Positions 1 to 9,223 are shown, numbered from the stretch's first letter. The stretch is 64,000 nucleotides of DNA from an uncultured Kordiimonas sp. (GCA_947503575.1 CANNDZ010000001.1:1612001-1676000), one strand, 5' to 3'. Made by a program: numbers and translations. The notes: generated by a model not told the origin, from the sequence alone.

Positions 1-66
1 GCGAGTAAGGACGACGGCGACCTGGGAAACAACAATGTACAGGCAAGCAATCAAAGCGATACCTAG
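1..66 (+). CDS. C-terminal tail of an unidentified upstream gene (partial)
   Basis: Frame 1 is open from the first base to a TAG at 64-66 and gives a 21-residue hydrophilic tail rich in Asn, Asp, Gln and Ser. It ends nine bases before the ATP12 start, so it is probably the end of a co-transcribed gene whose body lies outside the window. In related bacteria this slot is often a HAD phosphatase or a pseudouridine synthase, but nothing in the visible tail allows a call. Confidence 0.4.
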   Translation, partial: ASKDDGDLGNNNVQASNQSDT

Positions 67-75
67 GGGGCTGGC

Positions 76-771
76 TTGAAGAAATTCTATAACGAGGTCG
101 CGGTTGAGCCGCGTGCTGGCGGTTTTGCGGTTACGCTGGATGGCAGGCCCATCAAAACACCCAGCAAAGCGAACCTGATTGCACCCAGTGAGAGACTGGC
201 GCAGGTCGTAGCAGATGAATGGAGTGCGCAAGGCGACGACGTGGACCCGTCAACTATGCCGATGACGCGGCTGGTGAATACAGCACTGGACCGGGTGGCC
301 CCTCGTGCAGAGGACGTGGTTGAAGAACTGGTCGCCTATGCCCACACAGACCTGTTGTGTTACCGGGCGTTGGACCAGGACGAGCTGTTGGCGCAGCAGG
401 ATAACGTGTGGCAACCCTATCTGGAATGGCTGGCAAATACCGTTGGTGTTGAACTTCAAACAACAAACGGCGTGCTGCCGCTGACGCAAAGCGAGGCAGC
501 GATCACTACTCTTCGGCGGGAGGTTGCCATGATGGATGGTTTTTCACTGACCGCTTTTCATGCCTTTGTGTCAGGTTTTGGCTCGATAGTGCTCGCGTTT
601 GCCCTGGTGCGAGGTTTTGCCGACTTCGAGGCGTGCTGGGCTGCAAGCCTTCTGGAAGAAACCCACCAGGAAGCTTTATGGGGCCTGGACGGTGAGGTTG
701 AAGACAAGCGTGCCCGGCTGAAAGCCGAGTTGTTGGCCTCCTTTGATTTATGGCATTTCGCCCGCGCCTAA
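76..771 (+). CDS. ATP12 family F1-ATPase assembly chaperone
   Basis: The 231-residue product matches the ATP12 family, a chaperone which in mitochondria binds the F1 alpha subunit before hexamer assembly. The N-terminal half has the family pattern KxFYxxVxV, a GRPIKTP core (residues 23-29) and a DEW motif, followed by the conserved MPMTRLVNTALDRV block near residues 61-74; the C-terminal half is helical with the conserved ALWG segment. The start is TTG at 76, supported by an AGGGGG ribosome site at 65-70. It probably acts in the cytoplasm on the ATP synthase. Its gene follows an unidentified upstream gene closely and is separated from pccB by about 110 bases. ATP12 is largely an alphaproteobacterial/mitochondrial family, which supports the taxonomic reading. 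Confidence 0.9.
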   Translation: MKKFYNEVAVEPRAGGFAVTLDGRPIKTPSKANLIAPSERLAQVVADEWSAQGDDVDPSTMPMTRLVNTALDRVAPRAEDVVEELVAYAHTDLLCYRALDQDELLAQQDNVWQPYLEWLANTVGVELQTTNGVLPLTQSEAAITTLRREVAMMDGFSLTAFHAFVSGFGSIVLAFALVRGFADFEACWAASLLEETHQEALWGLDGEVEDKRARLKAELLASFDLWHFARA

Positions 772-882
772 AATACTCGAAAACCACCCTAAAGTACTGG
801 AAAACCGGGCTAACAGCAGATATGTAGGGGCAGGGGTAAAGCGTTGGCTTTTCGCCCCGTGTAATTGGGTTGGGGTTATCAC

Positions 883-2415
883 ATGAAGCATATTCTTGAA
901 AAACTGGAAGACAAGCGTAGCCAGGCGCGTCTTGGTGGCGGTGAAAAACGTATCGAAGCGCAGCATGCGCGCGGCAAACTAACCGCACGCGAACGCATTG
1001 ACCTGCTGCTGGATGATGCCAGTTTTGAAGAATATGACATGTTTGTTGAGCACCGCTGCGCTGACTTTGGCATGGAAGAGCAGAAGTTTGCCGGCGACGG
1101 TGTTGTCACAGGGTCTGGCACCATAAATGGTCGTCTGGTGTATGTTTACAGTCAGGATTTTACTGTTTTTGGCGGATCACTGTCTGAAACACACGCTCAG
1201 AAAATCCTGAAGATCATGGATATGGCCATGAAAGTGGGTGCGCCGGTTATAGGTCTGAACGACAGTGGCGGTGCCCGCATTCAGGAAGGGGTTGCTGCCC
1301 TTGGTGGTTACGCTGACGTGTTCCAGAAAAACGTTCTGGCTTCGGGCGTTGTCCCACAAATATCGATGATCATGGGGCCGTGCGCTGGTGGTGCGGTCTA
1401 CAGCCCGGCAATGACCGATTTTATTTTCATGGTGGAAGACAGCAGCTATATGTTTGTCACCGGTCCTGACGTGGTGAAAACTGTTACAAATGAGGTGGTT
1501 ACTCAGGAAGAACTGGGCGGAGCCAGCACCCACACCACCAAATCAGGCGTTGCCGACAAATCCTTCGCTAATGATGTGGAAGCATTGGCGCAGATGCGTC
1601 GCTTTTTTGACTTTCTACCGCTTAATAACCGGGAAAAAGCCCCGACGCGCCCGACCTTTGACAAAATTGACCGCGTTGAAAACTCGCTTGATACCATCAT
1701 TCCATCTAACCCCAACAAACCATACGATATGCATGAAGTGATCAATAAAATCGTCGATGAAGGCGACTTTTTTGAACTGCAGCCCAAACATGCAGGCAAT
1801 ATCCTGATTGGCCTTGCCCGTATGGATGGTGAAACTGTGGGTATTGTGGCCAACCAGCCCATGGTGTTGGCGGGGTGCCTGGATATTGACAGCAGTAAAA
1901 AAGCCGCCCGGTTTGTGCGTTTTTGCGATTGTTTCAATATTCCAATCATTACGCTCGTGGATGTCCCCGGCTTCTTGCCCGGTACGGCGCAGGAATATGG
2001 CGGTATCATCAAGCATGGCGCAAAACTGTTGTTTGCATACGGTGAAGCCACGGTCCCTAAAATCACGGTTATTACCCGCAAGGCATATGGTGGTGCGTAT
2101 GACGTGATGGCATCCAAGCATTTGCGCGGCGACCTGAACTACGCTTGGCCTACAGCTGAAATTGCGGTGATGGGTGCCAAGGGAGCGGTGGAAATTCTGT
2201 ACCGCAAGGAAAAAGATGATGCCGAGAAAATTGCCGCCCGAACCAAAGACTATGAAGATTTGTTCGCCAACCCGTTTGTGGCCGCCCAGCGAGGGTTCAT
2301 CGACGATGTGATCATGCCGCACAACACGCGGGCCCGCATCATTAAGGGCCTGAAGAAGTTGGCGAACAAAGACCTGGAAAACCCCTGGAAGAAGCACGAT
2401 AACATCCCGCTTTGA
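883..2415 (+). CDS. pccB: Propionyl-CoA carboxylase beta subunit (carboxyltransferase)
   Basis: This 510-residue protein is the carboxyltransferase half of a biotin-dependent acyl-CoA carboxylase. It moves carboxybiotin carbon to propionyl-CoA, giving methylmalonyl-CoA. Visible signatures are the N-terminal [12 protein letters not shown] block, the oxyanion segment [11 protein letters not shown], the [13 protein letters not shown] loop, and the second-domain segments [20 protein letters not shown] (biotin/CoA region) and [12 protein letters not shown]. Length and sequence are typical of PccB. I chose ATG 883 rather than an in-frame TTG at 865 because the homologous N terminus begins MKHILEKLE and a GGGG stretch precedes it. 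The biotin-carrying alpha subunit (pccA) lies 1.2 kb downstream on the same strand, separated by three small membrane-protein genes. Confidence 0.95.
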   Translation: MKHILEKLEDKRSQARLGGGEKRIEAQHARGKLTARERIDLLLDDASFEEYDMFVEHRCADFGMEEQKFAGDGVVTGSGTINGRLVYVYSQDFTVFGGSLSETHAQKILKIMDMAMKVGAPVIGLNDSGGARIQEGVAALGGYADVFQKNVLASGVVPQISMIMGPCAGGAVYSPAMTDFIFMVEDSSYMFVTGPDVVKTVTNEVVTQEELGGASTHTTKSGVADKSFANDVEALAQMRRFFDFLPLNNREKAPTRPTFDKIDRVENSLDTIIPSNPNKPYDMHEVINKIVDEGDFFELQPKHAGNILIGLARMDGETVGIVANQPMVLAGCLDIDSSKKAARFVRFCDCFNIPIITLVDVPGFLPGTAQEYGGIIKHGAKLLFAYGEATVPKITVITRKAYGGAYDVMASKHLRGDLNYAWPTAEIAVMGAKGAVEILYRKEKDDAEKIAARTKDYEDLFANPFVAAQRGFIDDVIMPHNTRARIIKGLKKLANKDLENPWKKHDNIPL

Positions 2416-2425
2416 GGTTCAACCC

Positions 2426-2644
2426 ATGCGCGCCTTTATCAGAAAACATCAGCGAACCATTGGCCTGTTGCTTATTGCAGGGGCGGTTGTGCTGTTTGCC
2501 GACAAAGCCATTGACCTTGGCGCAGAAGCAGCTCCCATGCTGGCTGAAATTATGATCGGCGTCGTGCTGTTTGCTGTCGGTTATGCCTTTGTTGTGCATC
2601 CCGGTCGCCGATCCCGTAACGATAAACCGTCCGACGATACGTAG
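2426..2644 (+). CDS. Small two-helix membrane protein
   Basis: The 72-residue product has a basic N terminus and two hydrophobic segments (about residues 11-25 and 40-58) separated by an acidic loop, then a charged tail. It begins 10 bases after pccB with a GAGGTT-like ribosome site, so it is very likely co-transcribed. I do not recognise the family. The topology predicts an inner-membrane hairpin. Its place inside the propionyl-CoA carboxylase operon could be conserved in relatives, but the sequence gives no direct functional clue. Confidence 0.6.
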   Translation: MRAFIRKHQRTIGLLLIAGAVVLFADKAIDLGAEAAPMLAEIMIGVVLFAVGYAFVVHPGRRSRNDKPSDDT

Positions 2645-2655
2645 GAGGTACTGGT

Positions 2656-3402
2656 TTGCGTAGGCACATGCTCAAGCATGAAGGGGAGGAGATGCGAGGC
2701 ATCCGGGTGCGCGGCCTTGAGGTCACGCGCCTTGAAGGCCTGACGGACGCCATGATCGGCTTTGCTGTCACACTTCTGATTGTCTCGCTGGAGCCGCCAA
2801 CGTCATACGATCAGCTGATAAAGCTTATGATGAGCTTCCCGGCCTTCGCCATCACCTTCATGTTGATGATGTTCATTTGGTATTGGCATTACAGGTTTTT
2901 CAGGCAGTTTGGTCTCAACTCCGGCAAAGTGATGCTGGTGAATGCAGTGCTGATGTTCATTGTGTTGTTGTTTGTTTTTCCGCTTAAATTCTTTGCGACC
3001 ATTGTTATTGATTACATTGTGCTCGAGCGCTGGTTTGGTTTTGATATGCCGGATCAGTTGGATAGAACCGGCCTGAATTATCCGGTTCTTCATACCATTT
3101 ACGCAACCGGGTTTGCGGCTGTTTTTCTTTGTATTTCATGGCTATATCGGCTGGCGTTGGCTGCGCGCGCCGAGCTGGAGCTGACAGCTTTTGAAACGCT
3201 CAGCACCAGAGTCCACATGAATGTTTATATTCTGATCGCAGCCATACCGCTGTTGACTATACCGCTGGTTTGGTTGCCAACACAGTGGGCTCCCATGATC
3301 GCGGGGATGTCCAACTTTTTCATTTGGCCTGCGACATCCATATACGCCCACATGGTTAAGCCCAAGTTTGACGCGTTAAAAAACGCGTCGGAGCCAGCCT
3401 GA
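2656..3402 (+). CDS. TMEM175/DUF1211-like membrane protein (possible potassium channel)
   Basis: The 248-residue protein is dominated by about six membrane helices. Near the N terminus it carries the pattern RLEGLTDAMIGFAVTLLI (residues 26-43), which resembles the RxxxFSDxxxxxxxTLL signature of the TMEM175/DUF1211 family, a group containing lysosomal and bacterial potassium channels. Bacterial family members usually have one six-helix unit, as here. The match is partial: the usual FSD is LTD, so channel function is an inference. A strong AGGAGG site at 2643-2648 supports the TTG start at 2656. The stop codon overlaps the next gene's ATG by one base. It sits between pccB and pccA. Confidence 0.65.
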   Translation: MRRHMLKHEGEEMRGIRVRGLEVTRLEGLTDAMIGFAVTLLIVSLEPPTSYDQLIKLMMSFPAFAITFMLMMFIWYWHYRFFRQFGLNSGKVMLVNAVLMFIVLLFVFPLKFFATIVIDYIVLERWFGFDMPDQLDRTGLNYPVLHTIYATGFAAVFLCISWLYRLALAARAELELTAFETLSTRVHMNVYILIAAIPLLTIPLVWLPTQWAPMIAGMSNFFIWPATSIYAHMVKPKFDALKNASEPA

Positions 3403-3629
3403 TGGCCCGCCCCCTACCAAAAGACCTGGAAGTGCGCATCGCCGGCGTTGCCAAGCGTTCTGAACTTCGCTCGGTGGCGGTTATGGGCTTTATTGTTGGT
3501 ACGGCGTTTGGCGTCGGTCTGGGGGCTTCTTTTTCATGGGCGGTCGGCGGATCGTTGTTTTTCGTTATTGGTGCTGGCAGTGTTGCCACGCTGTGGTTCT
3601 TCGCCGGTCGACGGCGCAAACAAAAGTAG
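3402..3629 (+). CDS. Small two-helix membrane protein
   Basis: The 75-residue product has a charged N-terminal third and two hydrophobic segments rich in Gly, Ala and Phe (about residues 24-43 and 46-68), ending in a strongly basic RRRKQK tail that should stay in the cytoplasm. The ATG overlaps the stop of the TMEM175-like gene (TGATG), which implies translational coupling. It ends 12 bases before pccA. I do not recognise a family. It may partner the preceding membrane protein, an inference from the overlap only. Confidence 0.6.
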   Translation: MARPLPKDLEVRIAGVAKRSELRSVAVMGFIVGTAFGVGLGASFSWAVGGSLFFVIGAGSVATLWFFAGRRRKQK

Positions 3630-3641
3630 GAGCAAAGGCTC

Positions 3642-5627
3642 GTGTTCAAAAAAATCCTGATTGCCAACCGGGGTGAAATTGCCTGCCGCGTCATCAAAAC
3701 GGCGCGCAAAATGGGCATCAAAACTGTCGCCGTTTATTCAGACGCTGATGCCGACGCGCTGCATGTGGAAATGGCGGACGAGGCGGTTCACATCGGCCCG
3801 CCGCCTGCGACAGAAAGCTACCTGCTGGCTGACACGATTTTAGAGGTCTGCGCGCAAACCGGCGCGGAAGCCATCCATCCGGGGTATGGGTTTTTGTCAG
3901 AGCGCGCGTCGTTTGTCGAAGCCGTGCAAAAGGCAGGTCTTGAATTTATCGGCCCTGATCCAAAGGCCATTGACGCCATGGGCGACAAGATCACATCCAA
4001 AAAACTGGCGGCGGAAGCTGGTGTTTCCACGGTGCCCGGCCATATGGGAATTATCAAGGATGCAAATGAGGCCGCCAAAATCTCCGCCGAAATCGGCTAT
4101 CCAGTGATGTTAAAAGCCTCCGCTGGCGGCGGCGGGAAGGGCATGCGCATTGCCTACAATGACGATGAGGCCCGCGAAGGGTTTGTTTCTGCGCAAAATG
4201 AAGCCAAATCCAGCTTTGCTGATGACCGAGTTTTCATTGAGAAGTTTGTCGAAGAACCCCGCCATATTGAAATTCAGGTGCTGGGCGACAAGCACGGCAA
4301 CGTCATTTACCTGGGCGAACGCGAATGCTCCATCCAGCGCCGCCACCAAAAGGTGGTAGAAGAAGCCCCCAGCCCGTTTCTTGATGAAGCAACGCGGAAA
4401 GCCATGGGTGACCAGGCCGTTGCTCTGTCGAAGGCGGTGGACTACTGCAGCGCTGGCACGGTCGAATTTATCGTCGACAAGCACAAAAATTTCTACTTCC
4501 TTGAAATGAATACCCGCCTGCAGGTGGAACACCCGGTTACAGAATATATTACCGGCATTGATCTGGTAGAACAGATGCTGCGGGTCGCCAACGGCGAAAA
4601 ATTGTCGCTTACTCAAGACGATGTAAAGCTGACCGGCTGGGCGGTTGAAAATCGCGTCTATGCTGAAGACCCGATAAGAGGGTTCCTGCCATCAATCGGA
4701 CGGCTAACGCGTTACATTCCACCTGCGGAAACGGACACAGTGCGCGTTGATACTGGCGTGTATGAAGGCGCCGAAATTTCCATGTTTTATGACCCTATGA
4801 TCGCAAAGCTGGTAACTTATGGTGCCACTCGCGAAGAGGCCATTGCCGCCCAGCGTGGCGCGCTCGATGAATTTTATATTCGCGGTATTGCCCACAATAT
4901 CCCGTTTCTATCGGCCTTGATGGCGCATCCGCGCTTCCAGTCCGGGGACATCACCACCGCTTTTATCGCGGAAGAATATCCAGATGGGTTTGAAGGCGGC
5001 ACGCTTTCCGCGGATGTGCGCAACGCCCTTATCGCGGCGGCCACATTTATCAATGCGGTTGAGCAGTCCCGCGCGACACAAATCGAAGGCCAGATCAACA
5101 CGCCTATCGGGCCACAAGATCGCAAGTGGGCAATAGGTATTGACGATGACACAGTTGTTGCCACCATTATCCCCTTCAAAGACCATGCCGAGGTGTTGTT
5201 TGGTGACACAACCATTGAAATCACCAGCAATTGGGTGCCAGGCCTACCTGTTATGAAGGCAGAAATCGCCGGACGCCCTATAGCGATTGAAGTTGATAAA
5301 AACAGCCTTGGCTGGACCCTGACAACAGACGGTGTCGCCAAACATGTGCGTGTCATGTCCAGCCGTGCAGCTGAACTGCTGGCCCTGATGCCAGAAAAAG
5401 CTGCGCCCGATACATCGAAGTTTCTGCTGTGTCCCATGCCTGGCTTGGTGGTGTCTGTTGCAGTGGCAGAAGGCGACGAAGTAAAGGCGGGCCAATCACT
5501 TGCCGTTGTAGAGGCCATGAAAATGGAAAACATACTGCGCGCTGAAAAAGATGCGGTTGTGAAAAAGATTGCAGCCGCTGCCGGCGACAGCCTTGCTGTT
5601 GATGCGGTCATCATGGAATTTGAATGA
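3642..5627 (+). CDS. pccA: Propionyl-CoA carboxylase alpha subunit (biotin carboxylase + biotin carrier)
   Basis: The 661-residue protein carboxylates its own biotin with ATP and bicarbonate and hands it to PccB. Residues 1-445 form the biotin carboxylase: LIANRGEIACRV start, ATP-grasp glycine loop KASAGGGGKGMR, the EFI and EMNTRLQVEHPVTE metal/active-site segments. A BT linker region follows, and the C-terminal biotinyl domain carries EAMKMEN with the biotinylated lysine at about 627. Length is normal for PccA. The start is GTG 3642 after a GGAGCAAAGG ribosome site. The last four bases overlap argE (ATGA). Methylmalonyl-CoA mutase and epimerase are not in the window. Confidence 0.95.
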   Translation: MFKKILIANRGEIACRVIKTARKMGIKTVAVYSDADADALHVEMADEAVHIGPPPATESYLLADTILEVCAQTGAEAIHPGYGFLSERASFVEAVQKAGLEFIGPDPKAIDAMGDKITSKKLAAEAGVSTVPGHMGIIKDANEAAKISAEIGYPVMLKASAGGGGKGMRIAYNDDEAREGFVSAQNEAKSSFADDRVFIEKFVEEPRHIEIQVLGDKHGNVIYLGERECSIQRRHQKVVEEAPSPFLDEATRKAMGDQAVALSKAVDYCSAGTVEFIVDKHKNFYFLEMNTRLQVEHPVTEYITGIDLVEQMLRVANGEKLSLTQDDVKLTGWAVENRVYAEDPIRGFLPSIGRLTRYIPPAETDTVRVDTGVYEGAEISMFYDPMIAKLVTYGATREEAIAAQRGALDEFYIRGIAHNIPFLSALMAHPRFQSGDITTAFIAEEYPDGFEGGTLSADVRNALIAAATFINAVEQSRATQIEGQINTPIGPQDRKWAIGIDDDTVVATIIPFKDHAEVLFGDTTIEITSNWVPGLPVMKAEIAGRPIAIEVDKNSLGWTLTTDGVAKHVRVMSSRAAELLALMPEKAAPDTSKFLLCPMPGLVVSVAVAEGDEVKAGQSLAVVEAMKMENILRAEKDAVVKKIAAAAGDSLAVDAVIMEFE

Positions 5628-6793
5628 CCGCCGCCCAACCCCTTGAAGCAATCCGTAGCATTCTCAGCGACCTGATTGCGTTTGATACCACGAGCCATAG
5701 GTCAAATATGGCGCTGATTGATTATATCACCGCTTATTTGGCGCGCTACGGCGTGGAAGCGCATGTACTGCAGGCGGACGGTCAACCCAAAGCCAACCTT
5801 GTGGCCACCATTGGCCCTAATGTACCGGGCGGGGTTGTGCTGTCAGGGCACACCGACGTTGTGCCCATTGAAGGGCAGGATTGGACCAAACCCGCATTTT
5901 CCCTGACGGAAGATGCGGGAAAGCTTTATGGCCGCGGCACGTCGGACATGAAGGGGTTTATTGCCGTTGCGCTGGCCCACGTGCCAGCGTTTGTTGGTGC
6001 CACACTGGAAGCCCCAATTCATCTTGCATTTTCGTTTGATGAGGAAGTTGGCTGCAAAGGCGTGCAGGAAATGCTGCCGTTTTTGGCGAGCCATGTTGCC
6101 GCCCCCAGGCTTGTAGTGATTGGAGAGCCCACAAGCATGCAAGTGGCAACGGCCCACAAAGGCCAATATGTTGCCAAAACACGCATCAGTGGCCGCGAGG
6201 CGCACTCCAGCCGTCCGGATGACGGCGTAAACGCGGTGGTGGTGGCGGCGGGTCTTATTCGCCATATTGATGCGATGGCTGCACAGTCGAGAGCGGAGGG
6301 GCCCTTTGACGATGCTTTTGCGCCGCCTCATACCACGTTTAATATTGGGCCTATATCCGGCGGCAGTGCGTTTAATATCATTTCCAACCGCTGCGAATTT
6401 GATTGGGAATTCAGGTTCTTGCCAGAGGAAGACGGTCCCGCCAAAATAAAACAGTATCTGCACTATATAGACACAAGCGTCATACCTGCCATGCGGGCCA
6501 AGTTTCCGGAATGCGATATTACAAATGATGTTTGGGCATATTTGCCACCGTTGAAAGCAGAGCCCGGATCAGACGGCGAGACGTTGGCGATGGCTCTGGC
6601 CCAGAGAAATGCATCAACAGTTGTGGCCTTTGGGACGGAAGCAGGGCATTTTCAGGGGCTTGATTTCCCAACTGTAGTATGTGGGCCCGGTGATATCGCG
6701 CAAGCTCACAAGCCAGACGAATTTATCGAGATAAGCGAGCTCGAGGCATGCTCGCGATTTATGATAAGGGTGCAGGAGGCAATGGCTGCATGA
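5624..6793 (+). CDS. argE: Acetylornithine deacetylase, M20 family
   Basis: The 389-residue protein is an M20 zinc metallohydrolase that releases acetate from N2-acetylornithine in arginine synthesis. Visible zinc and catalytic motifs are SGHTDVVP, LYGRGTSDMKGF, the catalytic EE in DEEVGCKG, IGEPT, and a C-terminal GTEAGHFQ segment; the dimerisation lid lies in between. The alternative family members succinyl-diaminopimelate desuccinylase and other M20 deacylases are possible, but the overall pattern is that of the ArgE type found in alphaproteobacteria. It overlaps both pccA upstream and the acylphosphatase gene downstream by four bases, so the three are translationally coupled. Confidence 0.85.
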   Translation: MTAAQPLEAIRSILSDLIAFDTTSHRSNMALIDYITAYLARYGVEAHVLQADGQPKANLVATIGPNVPGGVVLSGHTDVVPIEGQDWTKPAFSLTEDAGKLYGRGTSDMKGFIAVALAHVPAFVGATLEAPIHLAFSFDEEVGCKGVQEMLPFLASHVAAPRLVVIGEPTSMQVATAHKGQYVAKTRISGREAHSSRPDDGVNAVVVAAGLIRHIDAMAAQSRAEGPFDDAFAPPHTTFNIGPISGGSAFNIISNRCEFDWEFRFLPEEDGPAKIKQYLHYIDTSVIPAMRAKFPECDITNDVWAYLPPLKAEPGSDGETLAMALAQRNASTVVAFGTEAGHFQGLDFPTVVCGPGDIAQAHKPDEFIEISELEACSRFMIRVQEAMAA

Positions 6794-7083
6794 CGAACGC
6801 ACCGGAGTTTAAAGCCGTTCGAGCCCGCATTTTTGGCAAAGTGCAGGGTGTTTGGTACCGGGGCTGGTTGCAGTCGAAGGCGCAGCCATTGGGTATTTAT
6901 GGCTGGGTGCGAAACCGCACTGATGGCACGGTCGAAGCGCTGCTGTGCGGCCCCCCACATGTTGTGGACAGAATGCTAGCGCTGTGTATGCGCGGCCCAG
7001 AGACAGCGCGGGTTGAGCGCATAGAAACCGAGACTGCCAAAGGCATTGCTGCCAACCGATTTGAAGTTAAACCGACTGTTTAA
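6790..7083 (+). CDS. Acylphosphatase
   Basis: The 97-residue protein is a small cytoplasmic acylphosphatase that hydrolyses carboxyl-phosphate bonds. It shows the catalytic loop GKVQGVWYR (with the phosphate-binding arginine), then GIYGWVRNRTDGTVEAL, containing the catalytic asparagine. Family length is 90-100 residues. The ATG at 6790 overlaps the argE stop as ATGA. An earlier in-frame start would overlap argE by more and is less likely. Acetyl phosphate and similar compounds are the expected substrates, though a physiological role for bacterial acylphosphatases is generally unclear. Confidence 0.9.
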   Translation: MTNAPEFKAVRARIFGKVQGVWYRGWLQSKAQPLGIYGWVRNRTDGTVEALLCGPPHVVDRMLALCMRGPETARVERIETETAKGIAANRFEVKPTV

Positions 7084-7239
7084 GTGATCCGTCTTTCGTT
7101 TAGCAACGAATAAGAACAGTACTCGCCGCGCCATCGTGACATTCAGTTTTGTCTAGCCGTGTGGAAAATTAGCCAAGTGTTCCGTGTTTTAAAGGCTTTG
7201 GGTGCACCCAGCAGTTTTGCAGGACGGGAGGCCAGCGCT

Positions 7240-7734
7240 GTGAACACTATAACGATGAGTCCGCTCACAATGAATCAGATGCCGCTTGAGGCGTTGCCCG
7301 ACCTTAAAGCTTTTCGCAGGATCATCACTCTGTATGATCAAAAACGCGCGGGTCGGTTACTACCAACCTGGAAAGACTTTACCTTCACAGAATTTACCGG
7401 ACTGCATTCAAGGCTCGCTCTGTCGCAATGTGAAGCAGGTGATTTTCGCTTCCGTCTTTTTGGTACATCTTTTGTCGAACTGTTTGGCCGTGATCTCACG
7501 GGTGAGTTTTTAACCACCTCCTTGGTTGCTGAGCAGGTAAAGGAAAGCTACCGCCACTTTAAAACCCTGGTTGACGAAAAGATGTGTGGTCGGGCCATTG
7601 GGCGCGTGCCTGCCATTGGACGCGGGTTCATGGACTTTGACGTATTGGACTTACCCCTTGGAGACGAGAGCGGCAACGTAAGCCACTTTTTGCATGTGTG
7701 CGCACCACCAACACATGGCTATAATTCCTGGTAG
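7240..7734 (+). CDS. PAS-domain protein of the alphaproteobacterial single-domain type
   Basis: The 164-residue product contains a single PAS-like fold (PAS_5 type). The core segment FRFRLFGTSFVELFGRDLTG (around residues 77-96 of the chosen frame) is the typical signature, with the preceding LPTWKDF helix. No output domain is visible, so it is probably a small sensor or an adaptor. I chose GTG 7240, which has a good GGGAGG site at 7226-7231; the frame is also open upstream to another GTG at 7159. The gene is monocistronic and converges on the hydrolase gene with one base between the stops. Ligand and partner are unknown. Confidence 0.65.
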   Translation: MNTITMSPLTMNQMPLEALPDLKAFRRIITLYDQKRAGRLLPTWKDFTFTEFTGLHSRLALSQCEAGDFRFRLFGTSFVELFGRDLTGEFLTTSLVAEQVKESYRHFKTLVDEKMCGRAIGRVPAIGRGFMDFDVLDLPLGDESGNVSHFLHVCAPPTHGYNSW

Positions 7735-7735
7735 A

Positions 7736-9109
7736 TTAATCCTTTGTAGCAAACCTGCCGATGCGTTTGTTTTTTTGTCTGTTCAACTCTTTTGCCCATC
7801 CGACCAGGACATCAGCTATTGTAGTATTCCATTGACCGGGAGCGCCTTTAAACGAGGCCTCCATCGAGGGTTGGATTGCATCAAAATGATCTAGCCCAGG
7901 GTGGATATATAGTTCTGCATTAGCGTTGCCCGCCTTCTTCAAGGCATCCATGATCATATGGTTGTCAGCTTCTGACATGATCCAGTCTGAACTGCCCCAC
8001 CGGACACGGACCGGTACAGACAGCGATTGCCAGTTGCCTGCCACGTCAAAGTCCTGAAGCTGATGATAAAACTCGACCGGACGGCCATACATGTGAGCAT
8101 CCTGATGGTAGTTGTAGTCTGCCAGCAGCGGGTATTGGTCAATAACCTCGCGGTAGCTCTTTTTCTGTATCAGCATGCCATAATATAATGGAATGTAGGC
8201 TGTGTTCATCAATTTGTTGACAGTGCTTTCGTCGTTGCCTTCATAGGCCTTTATCCGGCGTTCGATTTCCAGCATGTGCTCAAACCATGTGCGATAGTAG
8301 GTGCCATCTGAAATGACAGCATTCAGGGCGTATTTGTTCGCGAAATAGGGGGCAAGGGCGCTTCCCATGCTGCTGCCGTAAACCAGAATGCGATCGGGGT
8401 CCACGTAGGGCAGACTTTGTAGCTTTTTCAGTGCAGTTTCATAGCCGTTCAGCTCGGTTTGGAAATCGGTTTGGGAACAGTTTCCTTCGCTGTCCCCCAA
8501 GCCAGGCTTCTCGGTGCGCATCATCACCATGCCCGTGTCGGTAACAAGCTGACGCAAGACGCGGATAAAACCTGACGTGCGACCAGGCCAGTATTCAATG
8601 CTGGAACAGCTTAGCCCCTGAAGCACAAAAATTGCGGGTAGTTTTTCAGCACTGGCCGCGGGACGGGTGATAATAACCCGCTGACGAATGCCATAATCGC
8701 TTATAATCTGGTCATAGACTGTATCGATGCCTTCATATGTTTCATGCGGTATGGGGTCAAATACTACATCAATATCAAGTAGTTGATGGTCGCGTCTTAT
8801 GGTCAGCCTGTAGGGGTGGTTGGCGACAAGGGCGTCTGTTAGGTCATCCCAATCTGCGGGTGACAGGATAGCTTTTCCGTCAACACGCAAAAGGCTGTCT
8901 CCGACCCTTAGACCGGCTTCTGCGAGGGTGGCAGTATCAGGTAAGTCAACTAGGCGCATGCCCGCGTCTGTATGAGGTGTGAACCGGGCACCCCACTGCG
9001 CCCTGCGGGCTAGATCGTTTGTCTCCTGCGCGGTGGTATTACCTATTGGGATGAGAGGGCTTGCCAAAACAGCGCATGCCGTTATCAGGTGTTTCATGTT
9101 TGAAATCAT
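7736..9109 (-). CDS. Secreted alpha/beta hydrolase with N-terminal PDZ domain
   Basis: The 457-residue protein starts with a signal peptide (hydrophobic stretch around residues 6-20 ending near TTAQ). A PDZ-like region follows (about residues 30-115, with LRVGDSLLRVDG), then an alpha/beta hydrolase domain with a GSSMG nucleophile elbow near residue 246 and a late Asp/His pair (GLDHFDA). It is probably periplasmic or surface bound and acts as an esterase or peptidase; the substrate cannot be read. A start at ATG 9097 four codons later is equally possible. It is divergent from a membrane LytTR regulator across 114 bases, suggesting regulation by that neighbour. Confidence 0.7.
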   Translation of the reverse strand: MISNMKHLITACAVLASPLIPIGNTTAQETNDLARRAQWGARFTPHTDAGMRLVDLPDTATLAEAGLRVGDSLLRVDGKAILSPADWDDLTDALVANHPYRLTIRRDHQLLDIDVVFDPIPHETYEGIDTVYDQIISDYGIRQRVIITRPAASAEKLPAIFVLQGLSCSSIEYWPGRTSGFIRVLRQLVTDTGMVMMRTEKPGLGDSEGNCSQTDFQTELNGYETALKKLQSLPYVDPDRILVYGSSMGSALAPYFANKYALNAVISDGTYYRTWFEHMLEIERRIKAYEGNDESTVNKLMNTAYIPLYYGMLIQKKSYREVIDQYPLLADYNYHQDAHMYGRPVEFYHQLQDFDVAGNWQSLSVPVRVRWGSSDWIMSEADNHMIMDALKKAGNANAELYIHPGLDHFDAIQPSMEASFKGAPGQWNTTIADVLVGWAKELNRQKNKRIGRFATKD

Positions 9110-9142
9110 TGTGTTGGTATCCCATGCTATATGAAGACTTGG

Positions 9143-9155
9143 CCCCCAGTGGGGG
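9143..9155. promoter_or_regulatory. Perfect GC palindrome in a divergent promoter region
   Basis: A 13-base perfect palindrome (five C, A, central G, T, five G) lies in the 114-base gap between the hydrolase and LytTR genes. It has no T-tract on either side, so it does not look like a terminator. It may be an operator or a 5' UTR hairpin. Confidence 0.3.
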
Positions 9156-9223
9156 AGACGTCATAGTCTGGGAAGATACGGGGGTTTTACAGGGCACTTT
9201 ATGCGAAACAGGCTGTTTTTTAT

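Noticed and set aside
506-988. 160-codon minus-strand frame across the ATP12/pccB junction
   Set aside because: It covers two well-supported genes on the plus strand and its composition shows no protein family signal.
1615-2397. 260-codon minus-strand frame inside pccB
   Set aside because: Typical antisense shadow of a highly conserved coding sequence; no start signal or family match.
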